Below, in pieces: positions 1 to 7,767 of a stretch of DNA of 64,000 bases. Every line of letters begins with the position of its first letter. Positions within the stretch are counted from its first letter, which is position 1. This stretch comes from Blastococcus tunisiensis (lineage in GTDB: Bacteria; Actinomycetota; Actinomycetes; Mycobacteriales; Geodermatophilaceae). The stretch lies in NCBI RefSeq assembly GCF_900112815.1, contig NZ_FOND01000002.1, forward strand, positions 276,551 through 340,550, given 5' to 3'. The notes below the pieces were generated by a model. The model did not search any database. It saw nothing but the letters and a program-made list of their open reading frames with translations, and was not told the origin of the DNA. A program made the translations under genes and the position numbers.

Positions 1-223
1 GGCCCACGCGGTCGAACAAGCTCAGCTGCCCCGGGGGCGTCGGCAGGTCCTGCCACAGCAGGTAGAGCAGGCCGAGCAGGACGCTCGGCAGGACCAGCAT
101 CATCGCGATGGTGCGGTGATCGTGCCGCAGCTGGCGGAGCACCCGGCCGGTGGTCGCCATGATCAGCCGAGGACTGACGTGCCCGGTCGTGACGCGGGGC
201 GGGGTGGACGTCGTGGCGCTCAT
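1..223 (-). CDS. ABC-2 type transporter permease, N-terminal fragment
   Basis: This is the N-terminal 74 codons of an integral membrane permease; the rest lies beyond the left edge. The visible protein has a short polar N-terminus ending in an Arg/His-rich patch (about residues 28-36), then a hydrophobic segment around residues 38-54 (IAMMLVLPSVLLGLLYLLW), which is the first membrane helix typical of ABC-2 (DrrB-like) exporters. Its ATG at 223 overlaps the stop of the upstream ATPase gene as ATGA, so the two are translationally coupled and form one exporter. The transported substrate cannot be told from the sequence. Confidence 0.8.
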   Translation of the reverse strand, partial: MSATTSTPPRVTTGHVSPRLIMATTGRVLRQLRHDHRTIAMMLVLPSVLLGLLYLLWQDLPTPPGQLSLFDRVG

Positions 224-939
224 GCCGCCACCTCCTCACGGGCGCGGACCACGTTGAGGAACGCCTCTTCGAGATCCTCGGAGCGGCCGTCGGCGCGCAG
301 CTGGGCCGGCGTGGAGTCGGCGATCAGCTCGCCGTCGCGGAGCAGGAGCAGCCGGTCGCAGCGGCCGGCCTCGTCCATCACGTGGCTGGAGACGACGAGC
401 GTCGTCCCCGCGTCGGCCAGGGCGTGGAACCTCGCCCACAACTCGACCCGCAGCACGGGGTCGAGCCCGACCGTCGGCTCGTCGAGCACGAGCACCTCCG
501 GTCCGCCCACGAGTGCGCAGGCCAGGGATGCCCGGCCGCGCTGCCCACCGGAGAGGTTCCCGACCAGCTGCCCGGCGGCGTCGGCGAGGCCCACGTCCGC
601 GACCGCGTCGTCGGCCTCCCGGCTGCCCTTCCCGTACAGGGCGGCGAAGTAGCGGGCGTTCTCCCGGACGGTGAGGTCCTCGTAGACGCTCGGCGCCTGG
701 GTGACGTAGCCGACCCGGCTGCGCAGGGCGGGGGAGCCGGCCGGCTCGCCGAGCACCGTGACGGTGCCGGACCGGACCTGCTGCACGCCGACCAGGGCCC
801 GCATGAGGGTGGTCTTGCCGCTGCCGCTGGGCCCCAGCAGGCCGGTGACCTGCCCGGCCGGGACGGCGAACGACAGCCCGGGCAGCACGCGCCGGCGGCC
901 CCGGTCGACGACGAGATCGGTGACGGTGACGGCGTCCAT
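220..939 (-). CDS. ABC transporter ATP-binding protein (DrrA/CcmA-like exporter)
   Basis: This 239-residue nucleotide-binding subunit powers the exporter formed with the adjacent permease. It shows a Walker A (LLGPSGSGKTT), an ABC signature (LSGGQ) and a Walker B with catalytic Glu (LVLDEPTVGLDP), followed by the H-loop histidine in VVSSHVMDE. The ATG at 939 is chosen because GGAGG lies 5 bases upstream; an in-frame start further up at 960 has no such site. It overlaps the permease by 4 bases. Just upstream, at 954-990, are repeated AACTCAACG half-sites that may be an operator. The regulator is not visible in the window and may lie past the left edge. Confidence 0.9.
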   Translation of the reverse strand: MDAVTVTDLVVDRGRRRVLPGLSFAVPAGQVTGLLGPSGSGKTTLMRALVGVQQVRSGTVTVLGEPAGSPALRSRVGYVTQAPSVYEDLTVRENARYFAALYGKGSREADDAVADVGLADAAGQLVGNLSGGQRGRASLACALVGGPEVLVLDEPTVGLDPVLRVELWARFHALADAGTTLVVSSHVMDEAGRCDRLLLLRDGELIADSTPAQLRADGRSEDLEEAFLNVVRAREEVAA

Positions 940-953
940 GCCGGCCTCCAGAA

Positions 954-990
954 AACTCAACGGCTGATGAACTCAACGCTAGATGAGTTG
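954..990. promoter_or_regulatory. Operator-like repeats upstream of the ABC exporter
   Basis: AACTCAACG occurs at 954-962 and again at 970-978, 16 bases apart, and an inverted copy (TGAGTTG) follows at 984-990. The cluster begins 15 bases upstream of the ATPase ATG. Direct plus inverted half-sites of this kind suggest a dimeric repressor site such as a TetR or PadR protein would use. No protein has been linked to it; this is inference from the repeat pattern. Confidence 0.4.
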
Positions 991-1031
991 CCCGCCCGCG
1001 GTCAACGGAGCCCTTGGTCCCGCCCGGCGAT

Positions 1032-1111
1032 GATCAGCCCACCTGATCGTGGAGCGTCCTCCCTCACGTGCTGCGGTGAGGGAGGACGCCGCATGATCAG
1101 GGACCCTGATC
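1032..1111. repeat. Dispersed double-hairpin element, copy A
   Basis: A short hairpin GATCAG-5 nt-CTGATC (1032-1048) is followed by a 14-bp perfect stem GCGTCCTCCCTCAC (1054-1067) / GTGAGGGAGGACGC (1076-1089) with an 8-nt loop. A third palindrome, GATCAGGGACCCTGATC, lies at 1095-1111. The same two-hairpin module recurs near 40580 (opposite orientation) and near 58279. It sits between divergent genes. Its right palindrome abuts the probable promoter of the methyltransferase gene, where CACAAT at 1130-1135 could be the -10 box of a nearly leaderless transcript. Confidence 0.75.
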
Positions 1112-1142
1112 GTGGCTGGGGCGGGCAGGCACAATCGCGGGC

Positions 1143-1949
1143 GTGCCCGCACCCGTCGTCATCACCGATCCGCAGGACCCGCGGGTCGCCGACTTCCGCG
1201 ACCTCAAGGCCGGCGACCGGCCGGAGGGCACCCCTCGCTGGGGCGGGCCGGTGATCGTGGAGGGCGTGCCCGCCGTCCAGCGGCTGCTGGCCTCGCCCTA
1301 CCGGGTCCGCGCCGTGCTCGGCGTGCCGGGACGGGTCGCGGCCCTCGACCTGCCGGAGGGTGTCGCCGCCTACGAGGCGGACAAGTGGCTGCTGTCGGAG
1401 GTGATCGGCTTCCGGCTCACCCGGGGCGTCATCGCGTCGGCCGACCGGCACCCGCCGGCCCCGCTCGACGAGCTCCTGGCCGGCCCGGACCCGTCGGCGC
1501 CGCGCCGGCTCGCGGTCCTGGAGGGCCTCAACGACGCCGAGAACCTCGGCTCGATCGCCCGGTCGGCGCTCGCGCTCGGGATCGACGGGCTGCTGCTCGA
1601 CCCGCGCTGCGCGGACCCGTTCTACCGGCGCTCCGTGCGGGTCTCGATGGGGCACGTCCTCGCGCTGCCGTTCGCCGTCCTGACCGACTGGCCGGCCGGT
1701 CTCGACCGGCTGCACGACGCGGGGTACACGACCGTCGCGCTGACGCCGGCACCCGACGCGATCGACCTGGCCGATCTCGACCCGGTCGCCCACCCGCGCA
1801 CGGCGGTGCTGCTGGGCGCCGAGGGTCCGGGGCTCACCCCGGAGGCGCAGCAGGCCGCCACGGTGCGGGCGCGGATCCCGATGCGGGCGGGCGTGGACTC
1901 CCTCGGCGTCGCCGCGGCCGCGGCCATCGCCTTCGCCACGCTGCGCTAG
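1143..1949 (+). CDS. SpoU/TrmH-family RNA 2'-O-methyltransferase
   Basis: This 268-residue protein should transfer a methyl group from S-adenosylmethionine to a ribose 2'-OH in rRNA or tRNA. The SPOUT motifs are clear. Motif 1 is LEGLNDAENLGSIARSA (about residues 121-137), with the Asn/Arg pair. Motif 2 is LLGAEGPGL near residue 223. Motif 3 is IPMRAGVDSLGVAAAAAIA at the C-terminus. The N-terminal half resembles the L30e-like substrate-binding domain of TrmH-family enzymes. The start is GTG with no good Shine-Dalgarno, and CACAAT 7 bases upstream suggests a leaderless mRNA. The exact RNA target cannot be told. Confidence 0.9.
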   Translation: MPAPVVITDPQDPRVADFRDLKAGDRPEGTPRWGGPVIVEGVPAVQRLLASPYRVRAVLGVPGRVAALDLPEGVAAYEADKWLLSEVIGFRLTRGVIASADRHPPAPLDELLAGPDPSAPRRLAVLEGLNDAENLGSIARSALALGIDGLLLDPRCADPFYRRSVRVSMGHVLALPFAVLTDWPAGLDRLHDAGYTTVALTPAPDAIDLADLDPVAHPRTAVLLGAEGPGLTPEAQQAATVRARIPMRAGVDSLGVAAAAAIAFATLR

Positions 1950-1955
1950 CGAAAG

Positions 1956-2008
1956 GGCCCGGTCCCCCTCACCACTCGCGAGCTCGTGGCGAGCCTCTGG
2001 ACGGGGCC
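1956..2008. terminator. Bidirectional hairpin terminator between convergent genes
   Basis: GGCCCGGTCC (1956-1965) pairs with GGACGGGGCC (1999-2008) with one mismatch, enclosing the palindrome CTCGCGAG (1975-1982). It fills the 61-bp gap between the stops of two convergent genes. There is no U-tract, as is common in high-GC actinobacteria. Similar modules occur after other genes in the window (see findings). Confidence 0.55.
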
Positions 2009-2010
2009 GG

Positions 2011-2484
2011 TCAGCCGCGGAGGGAGAAGCGCGCGAGGTGCGCGCGGGCCTCCTCGGCGTGCGCCGGGTTGCACATGACGTCGTAGCGCCCGGCGACGAT
2101 CGTGCGGGTGCTGACGAAGTCGCGGCGGCCCTGCGTCGCGGCGTAGCCCATGCCGCCGAAGACGGCGCCGAACACGAGCCCGACCGCCAGGCCGAGCAGC
2201 ACCGAGCCGATCCAGCCCCCGCCGTCGGTGGCGAAGATGCCCAGCAGCAGCCCCACGAACAGGCCCCACCAGGCGCCGGCGGCGGCACCCGCGGCGACGG
2301 CCCGGCCCATGGTCAGCCGACCGGTCACCTTCTCGACGCTGCGCAGGTCCGATCCGATGATCGTGACGTTCTCGACGGCGAACTTCTGGTCCGACAGGTA
2401 GTCGACGGCGGCCTGGGCCTGCTCGTAGGTGTCGTAGGACCCGACCTGGACGCCGCCGGTGGGCATGGAGACGGAGGCTGTCAT
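2011..2484 (-). CDS. General stress protein 17M-like (YflT family) membrane protein
   Basis: The protein has 157 residues. The first ~55 residues match the GSP17M/YflT fold (GSYDTYEQAQAAVDYLSDQKF ... VTIIGSDLRSVEKVTGR), a small alpha/beta domain that reads like a heavy-metal-associated ferredoxin fold. Two hydrophobic glycine-zipper-type segments follow (about residues 61-85 and 92-115), then a soluble tail with GRYDVMCNP. The family is stress-induced in several bacteria, but no biochemical role is established. It is convergent with the methyltransferase and downstream of sepH on the same strand with a 42-bp gap, so it may be cotranscribed with sepH. Membrane location is inferred from the glycine-rich helices. 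Confidence 0.8.
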   Translation of the reverse strand: MTASVSMPTGGVQVGSYDTYEQAQAAVDYLSDQKFAVENVTIIGSDLRSVEKVTGRLTMGRAVAAGAAAGAWWGLFVGLLLGIFATDGGGWIGSVLLGLAVGLVFGAVFGGMGYAATQGRRDFVSTRTIVAGRYDVMCNPAHAEEARAHLARFSLRG

Positions 2485-2526
2485 GCCCTCTTCAACTGCC
2501 CGGCCGGCCGGCGTGTTCCCCGGGGC

Positions 2527-3453
2527 TCAGCGGTGCCGGCGGACCCCGAAGACGATGTCCTCCCACGCGGGGATGCGGGCGCGCGGGTCCTCGTCCTCGC
2601 CGCGGCCCAGGACGACGGTGTCGTGGTCGGCCACCTCGTCGAGGAGGGCGTCGAGGGACCGCTCGTCGGCGGGGGAGCCGCTGGCGGGGTGCACGTCCCG
2701 CACCGGTTCGTCGTCGTCGTGGGCGAGCAGCTCGGCCGGCAGCACGTCGGGGGTCACCGTGTCGTGGACGACCGCGTCGTCCTCGCTGTCGCGCACCACG
2801 CTCACCGGGCGCGGCCGGTGAGCCGCCGGGGCCAGGCCCGCGGGGACGTCGGGGACGACGCGCACCAGCCGGGTGCCCTCCGCGAAGTCCATCGTGGCCG
2901 CGTCGGCGGGGGTGACCGTGCGCGAGGGGAGGTCGAACGTCCACCGGGTGAGGCCGGACTCCTCGCCCGCCCGCCAGGCGCCGGTGACCTGCCAGCTGCC
3001 GTCGTGCGTGCGGTGGGCGTCCCAGGCGACGTCGCCGATGTCGGAGTCGATCAGCCGCAGACGCTCGTCCATGAACCGGTGCAGGGTGCCGCCGGGGGCG
3101 CCCTCGCTCAGCCGGACACGGGCCTCGCGGGCCTGCTCGGCCACCCGCTCCCGCTCCTGCAGCACCGGGGAGGCGAACCGCATGATCCGCTCGACCCGGG
3201 TGCCGGAGGCGGCCGCCACCTGCTCGGGGGTCTCGCCGGCACGGATGCGCGCCTGGATGACCCGCGGCGGCAGCTCCACCCCGGCGTCGACGTCGATCTG
3301 GGTCAGCCGGCGGGTGTCCCCGCGGGCCGCGGCGCGCAGCCGGTCGTCGATGGGCAGCGAGAACCGCTCGCCCTCGGCGCCATCGGCCCCCTCGGTGGCC
3401 AGCACCAGGCTCTTCCCGTCGTCGGAGAGCGCCACGAGGCGCAGCGTGCGCAT
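2527..3453 (-). CDS. sepH: Septation protein SepH (DUF3071)
   Basis: SepH stimulates FtsZ assembly at the division site in Streptomyces and mycobacteria. The 308-residue protein begins with the conserved MRTLRLVALSDDGKSLVLA signature. The helix-turn-helix that binds FtsZ in characterised homologs lies around residues 70-95 (ARIRAGETPEQVAAASGTRV). A conserved basic region follows, then a long acidic disordered tail ending in VFGVRRHR. Family length is typically 280-350 residues, so this copy is complete. It is transcribed away from the S9 peptidase gene, with about 240 bp of divergent intergenic sequence in between. Confidence 0.92.
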   Translation of the reverse strand: MRTLRLVALSDDGKSLVLATEGADGAEGERFSLPIDDRLRAAARGDTRRLTQIDVDAGVELPPRVIQARIRAGETPEQVAAASGTRVERIMRFASPVLQERERVAEQAREARVRLSEGAPGGTLHRFMDERLRLIDSDIGDVAWDAHRTHDGSWQVTGAWRAGEESGLTRWTFDLPSRTVTPADAATMDFAEGTRLVRVVPDVPAGLAPAAHRPRPVSVVRDSEDDAVVHDTVTPDVLPAELLAHDDDEPVRDVHPASGSPADERSLDALLDEVADHDTVVLGRGEDEDPRARIPAWEDIVFGVRRHR

Positions 3454-3692
3454 GGGCGGACCTCCTGACTGCGCGACCCGGCCGCCGGAGAGACGGACCG
3501 GAGCACGAGGCTATCGGCGTGCCGGGGACAGTGCGCGGAGGCGGCCCCGTGCGGCGCGTCCCGGCCGCTCTCGCGACGGCGGTGCCGAACCGGCCGGCCC
3601 CCGCCGATACCGAGCGATGTCACGTGCTGGAAACACGCGGTCCGCACAGTGGAGCCTGCACGCGGGCCGGCGAGCGATCGAGGAGGTGTCCC
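3454..3692. other. Divergent intergenic region between sepH and the S9 peptidase
   Basis: This 239-bp stretch must carry promoters for both flanking genes. A strong Shine-Dalgarno (AGGAGGTG, 3681-3688) precedes the peptidase GTG at 3693. No clear -35/-10 pair, operator or RNA element was recognised. Confidence 0.5.
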
Positions 3693-5591
3693 GTGGTCAG
3701 TCCACTGACCGATCGGCGGTCGTCCGCGCCCGCCGGACTGCTGGCCGCCCCCGCCGAGGCGTCCCCCGAGCTGCTGCCCGCCGAGGTGCGCAGCGCCGTC
3801 ACGGAGATCGCGGCGGCCCCGGGTGCCTGGTGCCCCGCGCTGTCCCCGGACGGCTCCTGCGTCGCCTACGTCACCGACCGCTCCGGCATCCCGCGGCTGG
3901 AGGTGGCCGACCTGGACGGCGCCGCGCCGCCGGTCGTGCTGTCGGGCCCGGGCCAGGAGGTGGTCTCCGTCGCCTGGTCGCCCGACGGCGGCTGGCTGGC
4001 CTACCTGGTGAGCCCGGGCGGGTCCATCTGCGCCGAGCTGCACGTCGTCCGCCCGGACGGGAGCGACGCCCGCCTCGTCGCCGGGGAGGATCCGCGCGCC
4101 ACGGTCTTCGCCGGCGGCTGGACCGGGCCCGGGCACTACGCCTGCTCGATCGCGCCCGGGGACGGTCCGGACGCCGACGTCGTCCTGGTGGACGCCGCCA
4201 CCGGCGAGCACCGCACCCTCGCCCGCGGCGGTTTCCTCGCCGTGACCGCGGTGTCGACCGACGAGCGCTTCGTCCTGGCCCGGCGCGGGCCCCGCGCCTA
4301 CCGGCACGTCGTCGTGGTGGACGTGGCCACCGGGGTGCAGCGCCGGTTGATCGGTCTCGACGCCCCCGGCGGCATCGCCTCCGAGGACGGCCGCTTCGGG
4401 CCCGACGGCCGCTCGGTCTACCTGCGGGCGTCCCTGCCCGGGGAGCCCTTCGCCGACCGGTCCGGGCTGGTGCAGGTCCCGCTGTCCGAGGACGGCGTCC
4501 CGGGCGCCGGCCGCGTCGTCCTCGCCCGCCCGGACGCCGACCTGGACGGCTACGCCCTGCGCGCCGACGGGACGGCGCTGGCCGTCTGGAACGCCGGCGG
4601 CGTCACCGAGCTGCGCGTGCACGCGCTCTCCGACGGGTCCTGCGTGCGCGAGGTCCCGCTGCCGGAGCCGGTGATGCCCGGCTGGTCGCTGTCGGCCGAC
4701 GGCGCGACGATGATCGCCGAGCTCACCGGGCCCCGTTCCCCGCGCCGGCTGGTCCGCCTCTCGCCGGCCGACGGGACGGCGGAACCGCTGCCGTCGCAGC
4801 CGCCTCGACCGCGGGCCGCCGGTCTCGTGACCCCGGTCCGGTACGACTACCGCGCACCCGACGGGCTGCCGCTGTCGGGGTGGCTCTACGTGCCCCGCGG
4901 GGTGCGGGGACCCAACCGCACGGTGGTGAGCTTCCACGGCGGCCCCGAGGGCGAGGAACGACCGGACTGGTCACCGCTGGCCCAGTCGCTGGTGGCCGCC
5001 GGTTTCACGGTCTTCGCGCCGAACGTGCGCGGCTCGGGCGGCTTCGGCCGGGCCTTCCTCACCGCTGACGACGGTCCGGCGCGGGAGGGCTCGTTCGCCG
5101 ACGTCGTCACCACGGTCACCGAGCTCGTCGCCGCCGGCATCGCCGCACCGGGCCGGATCGGCGCGCACGGCTGGTCCTACGGCGGCTACCTCACGCTGGT
5201 GGCCCTCACCCGCTGGCCCGACCTGTTCGCAGCGGGCGTCACGGGCGCCGGCATGAGCGATCTGCGGACCTTCTTCGCCGGGACCGAGCCGTGGATGGCG
5301 GCGGCGTCGGTCACCGAGTACGGCGACCCCGTCGCCGACCGCGACCTGCTCACCGCGCTGTCGCCGATCACCGACCTGGAGCGGCTGACCTCCCCGGTGC
5401 TGTTCGTGCACGGCGACCGCGACACGAACGTGCCGGCCGCGGAGTCGGTGCAGGCCCACCAGGCGCTGCAGGCCCGGGGTGCGCCCAGCGACCTGCTGCT
5501 GCTGCCGGGCGAGGGGCACACGATCGTCGGCCGGGACCACCTGGTCGAGCTCAGCGAGCGCGTCGCCGCCTGGTTCGATCGCTGGCTGTGA
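3693..5591 (+). CDS. Prolyl oligopeptidase family (S9) serine peptidase
   Basis: This 632-residue serine peptidase is of the acylaminoacyl-peptidase/prolyl-oligopeptidase type. Residues ~50-370 form a TolB/WD-like beta-propeller (repeats such as CPALSPDGSCVAYVTD and VAWSPDGGWLAYLV). The C-terminal alpha/beta-hydrolase carries the triad Ser495 (GWSYGG), Asp577 (HGDRDTNVP) and His609 (GEGHT). The GTG at 3693 is chosen because AGGAGGTG lies just upstream; an open frame continues to 3519 but has no supporting signal. No signal peptide is seen, so it should act in the cytosol on short peptides. Its stop overlaps the start of the ATP-grasp gene (GTGA), so the two are translationally coupled. Confidence 0.9.
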   Translation: MVSPLTDRRSSAPAGLLAAPAEASPELLPAEVRSAVTEIAAAPGAWCPALSPDGSCVAYVTDRSGIPRLEVADLDGAAPPVVLSGPGQEVVSVAWSPDGGWLAYLVSPGGSICAELHVVRPDGSDARLVAGEDPRATVFAGGWTGPGHYACSIAPGDGPDADVVLVDAATGEHRTLARGGFLAVTAVSTDERFVLARRGPRAYRHVVVVDVATGVQRRLIGLDAPGGIASEDGRFGPDGRSVYLRASLPGEPFADRSGLVQVPLSEDGVPGAGRVVLARPDADLDGYALRADGTALAVWNAGGVTELRVHALSDGSCVREVPLPEPVMPGWSLSADGATMIAELTGPRSPRRLVRLSPADGTAEPLPSQPPRPRAAGLVTPVRYDYRAPDGLPLSGWLYVPRGVRGPNRTVVSFHGGPEGEERPDWSPLAQSLVAAGFTVFAPNVRGSGGFGRAFLTADDGPAREGSFADVVTTVTELVAAGIAAPGRIGAHGWSYGGYLTLVALTRWPDLFAAGVTGAGMSDLRTFFAGTEPWMAAASVTEYGDPVADRDLLTALSPITDLERLTSPVLFVHGDRDTNVPAAESVQAHQALQARGAPSDLLLLPGEGHTIVGRDHLVELSERVAAWFDRWL

Positions 5592-7057
5592 GCAGCCCCT
5601 TCGCCGACTACCCCGCATCCGCTCCGGACGAGGCGGTCCTGCCCGACGGCCGGCTGCGCGCGGAGTACGCCGGGCTGGCCGCCGTCCTGGCCGGGCTGGG
5701 GACCACGGGGCTGACGGCCACCGCGGGCGCCCTCGCCGCCGAGGGCGCTGCCCGGGGGCTCGCGGTGGCGACCTGGGCCGACGGGCGGCAGACGGTGCGC
5801 CCCTTCTCCCTGGACCCGGTGCCGTGGATCCTGCGCGCCGACGAGTGGGCCCGGATCGCCGCCGGCGTGCAGCAGCGGCACCGGGCGCTCAACGCCTTCC
5901 TCGCCGACGCCTACCGGGCGGCGGGCCGCCGGCGCGGTGACGTGGACCGGGACCCGGAGGTGGTGCGGGCCGGCGTGCTGCCCGGGTGGGCGGTCGCGCA
6001 CAGCCCGGTGCGCGACCCCGACGCCGTGGCCCAGGCCTGGCCGGGGCAACGCCGGGCCACCCTGGCCGGGGCCGACGTGATCCGCACGGCGTCCGGGGGG
6101 TGGGTGGTGACGGCGGACCACCTCCGGATCCCGGCCGGCCTCGGGTACGCACTGGCGGCCCGGGACGCCGTCCGCGCCGCCGCCCCCGGGCTGCTCGCGG
6201 CGGCGGGCGACGTCGCCGACCCGCGGGACGCGTTGCCGCTGCTGCGCGCCGGGCTGGCGGCCGCCGCGCCACCGAGGTGCACCGGCGCGCCCCGGCTCGC
6301 CGTGCTCACCGCGGGGAAGAGCGACAACGCCTGGTTCGAGCACCGGCTGCTGGCCGACGCCCTGGGGGCGCCGCTCGTCCGGGCCGGGGACCTGTGGCCA
6401 CGCGCGGACGGGGGGATCGAGGCGGCGGTCGACGGCGAGCGGCTCCCGGTCGACGTCCTCTACCGGCGCTTCGACGACGGTCTGCTGGGCGCCTTCCGCA
6501 CCCCCGTCGGCCAGCCGCTGGACGGGCTGCTCACCGAGGCCGTCCGTGCCGGCCGGCTGGGGCTGGCCAACGTGCCGGGCAACGAGCTCGCCGACGACGC
6601 CGCCGGCTACGCCTGGGTGCCGCAGATGATCCGCTTCTACCTCGCCGAGGAGCCGCTGCTCGGCTCGGTGCCGACGTGGGTGCTCGCCTCCGAGGACCAG
6701 TGGGCGCAGGTGCGCGGCCGGCTGCACGAGCTCGTCGTCACGCCCGTCGCGGGGTACGGCGGGCGGGGGTCGGTCGTGGGGCCGGCCTGCTCGGCGGCGG
6801 AGCTGGCCTTCCTGCAGGCGGAGGTGGCGGCCGCGCCCTACCGCTTCGTCGCCCGGGAGCCGGTGCCCTCGACGACGGTGCCGACGCTGGTGGACGGCGT
6901 GCTGCGACCGCAGCAGGCCGACCTGCGGGTGCTGTCCGTCGTGGGACCGGACGACGACGTGACCGCGCTGCCGGCGCTGCTCGCGCGGGTGACCGACGGG
7001 CCGGACCCCGCGGCCCGCTGGTCGGGCGGGGGCAAGGACACCTGGATCGTGGGCTAG
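5588..7057 (+). CDS. Circularly permuted ATP-grasp protein (type 2)
   Basis: This 489-residue protein belongs to the circularly permuted ATP-grasp family (formerly DUF404/DUF407), predicted ATP-dependent carboxylate-amine ligases that make peptide-like bonds. Recognisable blocks are LDPVPWILRADEWARIAAGV near residue 75, FEHRLLADALGAPLV (~252), VLYRRFDDGLLGAF (~290) and LANVPGNELADD (~325). The Gly-rich GYGGRGSVVGP loop lies near residue 390, and the family-typical C-terminal KDTWIVG is present. The GTG start overlaps the peptidase stop by 4 bases. The usual partners (alpha-E domain protein, transglutaminase) are absent here. The substrate is unknown; coupling to a peptidase hints at peptide metabolism. 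Confidence 0.88.
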   Translation: MSSPFADYPASAPDEAVLPDGRLRAEYAGLAAVLAGLGTTGLTATAGALAAEGAARGLAVATWADGRQTVRPFSLDPVPWILRADEWARIAAGVQQRHRALNAFLADAYRAAGRRRGDVDRDPEVVRAGVLPGWAVAHSPVRDPDAVAQAWPGQRRATLAGADVIRTASGGWVVTADHLRIPAGLGYALAARDAVRAAAPGLLAAAGDVADPRDALPLLRAGLAAAAPPRCTGAPRLAVLTAGKSDNAWFEHRLLADALGAPLVRAGDLWPRADGGIEAAVDGERLPVDVLYRRFDDGLLGAFRTPVGQPLDGLLTEAVRAGRLGLANVPGNELADDAAGYAWVPQMIRFYLAEEPLLGSVPTWVLASEDQWAQVRGRLHELVVTPVAGYGGRGSVVGPACSAAELAFLQAEVAAAPYRFVAREPVPSTTVPTLVDGVLRPQQADLRVLSVVGPDDDVTALPALLARVTDGPDPAARWSGGGKDTWIVG

Positions 7058-7215
7058 TACCGCGACGGGCAACCTTCGCCTGCACGCACTCGCGCCCAGG
7101 AACATTGTGCGCAAGTCGGCAGCTTCCCTTCCGGAAACTGCTGACCAGCGCACATTGTTCGGCCGCGGCAGACGCCTCCCGCAGGGGCGAACGTTGGCAG
7201 CCGGGGCACTAGCTA
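7054..7215. repeat. Large imperfect palindrome between convergent stop codons
   Basis: Nearly the whole interval between the two facing TAG codons folds back on itself. CAACCTTCGCC (7070-7080) pairs with GGCGAACGTTG (7186-7196). GAACATTGTGCGC (7100-7112) pairs with GCGCACATTGTTC (7148-7160). GTCGGCAGCTTCC (7115-7127) pairs with GGAAACTGCTGAC (7133-7145), leaving a 5-nt loop. Arms are about 75 nt with scattered mismatches. It is noticeably less GC-rich than its surroundings. It may be a bidirectional terminator or a decayed miniature mobile element. Confidence 0.7.
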
Positions 7216-7767
7216 GCCGACCGGCCCACTCCGTCGGCTCGCGATGACCACCGTGGTGCCCTCCGGCCCCGGGATGGCGGTGACCTCGCCGACGGCGCTC
7301 ATCAGCGTGGAGCCGCGTCCGCGGTCCATGCTGGGCACGCGTTCCCGCCACTGACCGTGGTCGCGGACCGTGATGCGCACCCGCCCGCCGCTGATCGCGG
7401 CGGTGACGTCGACGTAGGGCTCGGTGGGCTCCTGGGCGTGCTCGATCGCGTTGGTCGCCGCCTCGCAGGCGGCCAGCAGCAGGTCGTAGGCGTGGTCCTC
7501 CCCGACGCCGGCGGCCGCCAGCCAGGCGCGCAGCCCCCGGCGCAGCGCCGGGATCGACGAGGCGACCGAGGGCAGCCGCCACCGGGCGTCCGTCCCCGGC
7601 CCGGAGGGCTCCTGCGGGCGGCGCGGCTCGGGCGCGGCCGGCCGGAGCGGCGCCGCTGGTGGGGTGGTGGCCCGGACGGCGGTCCGGACGGCGGGTGTCC
7701 CCGGCTGCGGTGCCGGGACCGGCCGGGCGTCCGGGCGGCCGGCCGCGCGATCGAGCACGGCCCGCAC
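7213..7767 (-). CDS. RsbW-like anti-sigma/HATPase domain, detached C-terminal part of the sensor
   Basis: This 184-codon frame holds a Pro-rich linker (about residues 10-55) and a HATPase_c_2 domain of the SpoIIAB/RsbW type: AACEAATNAIEHA (N-box), VRITVRDHGQW (G1-like) and GSTLMSAVGEVTAIPGPEGTTV. Such domains bind sigma factors or anti-anti-sigma proteins and phosphorylate the latter. A GTG at 7767 lies inside the second copy of the 25-bp duplication, but no Shine-Dalgarno precedes it. Independent translation is therefore possible but unproven. In the ancestral single-copy sequence this domain would follow the receiver in the same polypeptide. Confidence 0.6.
   Translation of the reverse strand: MRAVLDRAAGRPDARPVPAPQPGTPAVRTAVRATTPPAAPLRPAAPEPRRPQEPSGPGTDARWRLPSVASSIPALRRGLRAWLAAAGVGEDHAYDLLLAACEAATNAIEHAQEPTEPYVDVTAAISGGRVRITVRDHGQWRERVPSMDRGRGSTLMSAVGEVTAIPGPEGTTVVIASRRSGPVG

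Noticed and set aside
5186-7744. Open minus-strand frame continuing the sensor gene for ~850 more codons
   Set aside because: It runs antisense to the clearly coding ATP-grasp and peptidase genes, is Arg/Pro/Gly-rich and results from the frameshift plus high GC at third positions.
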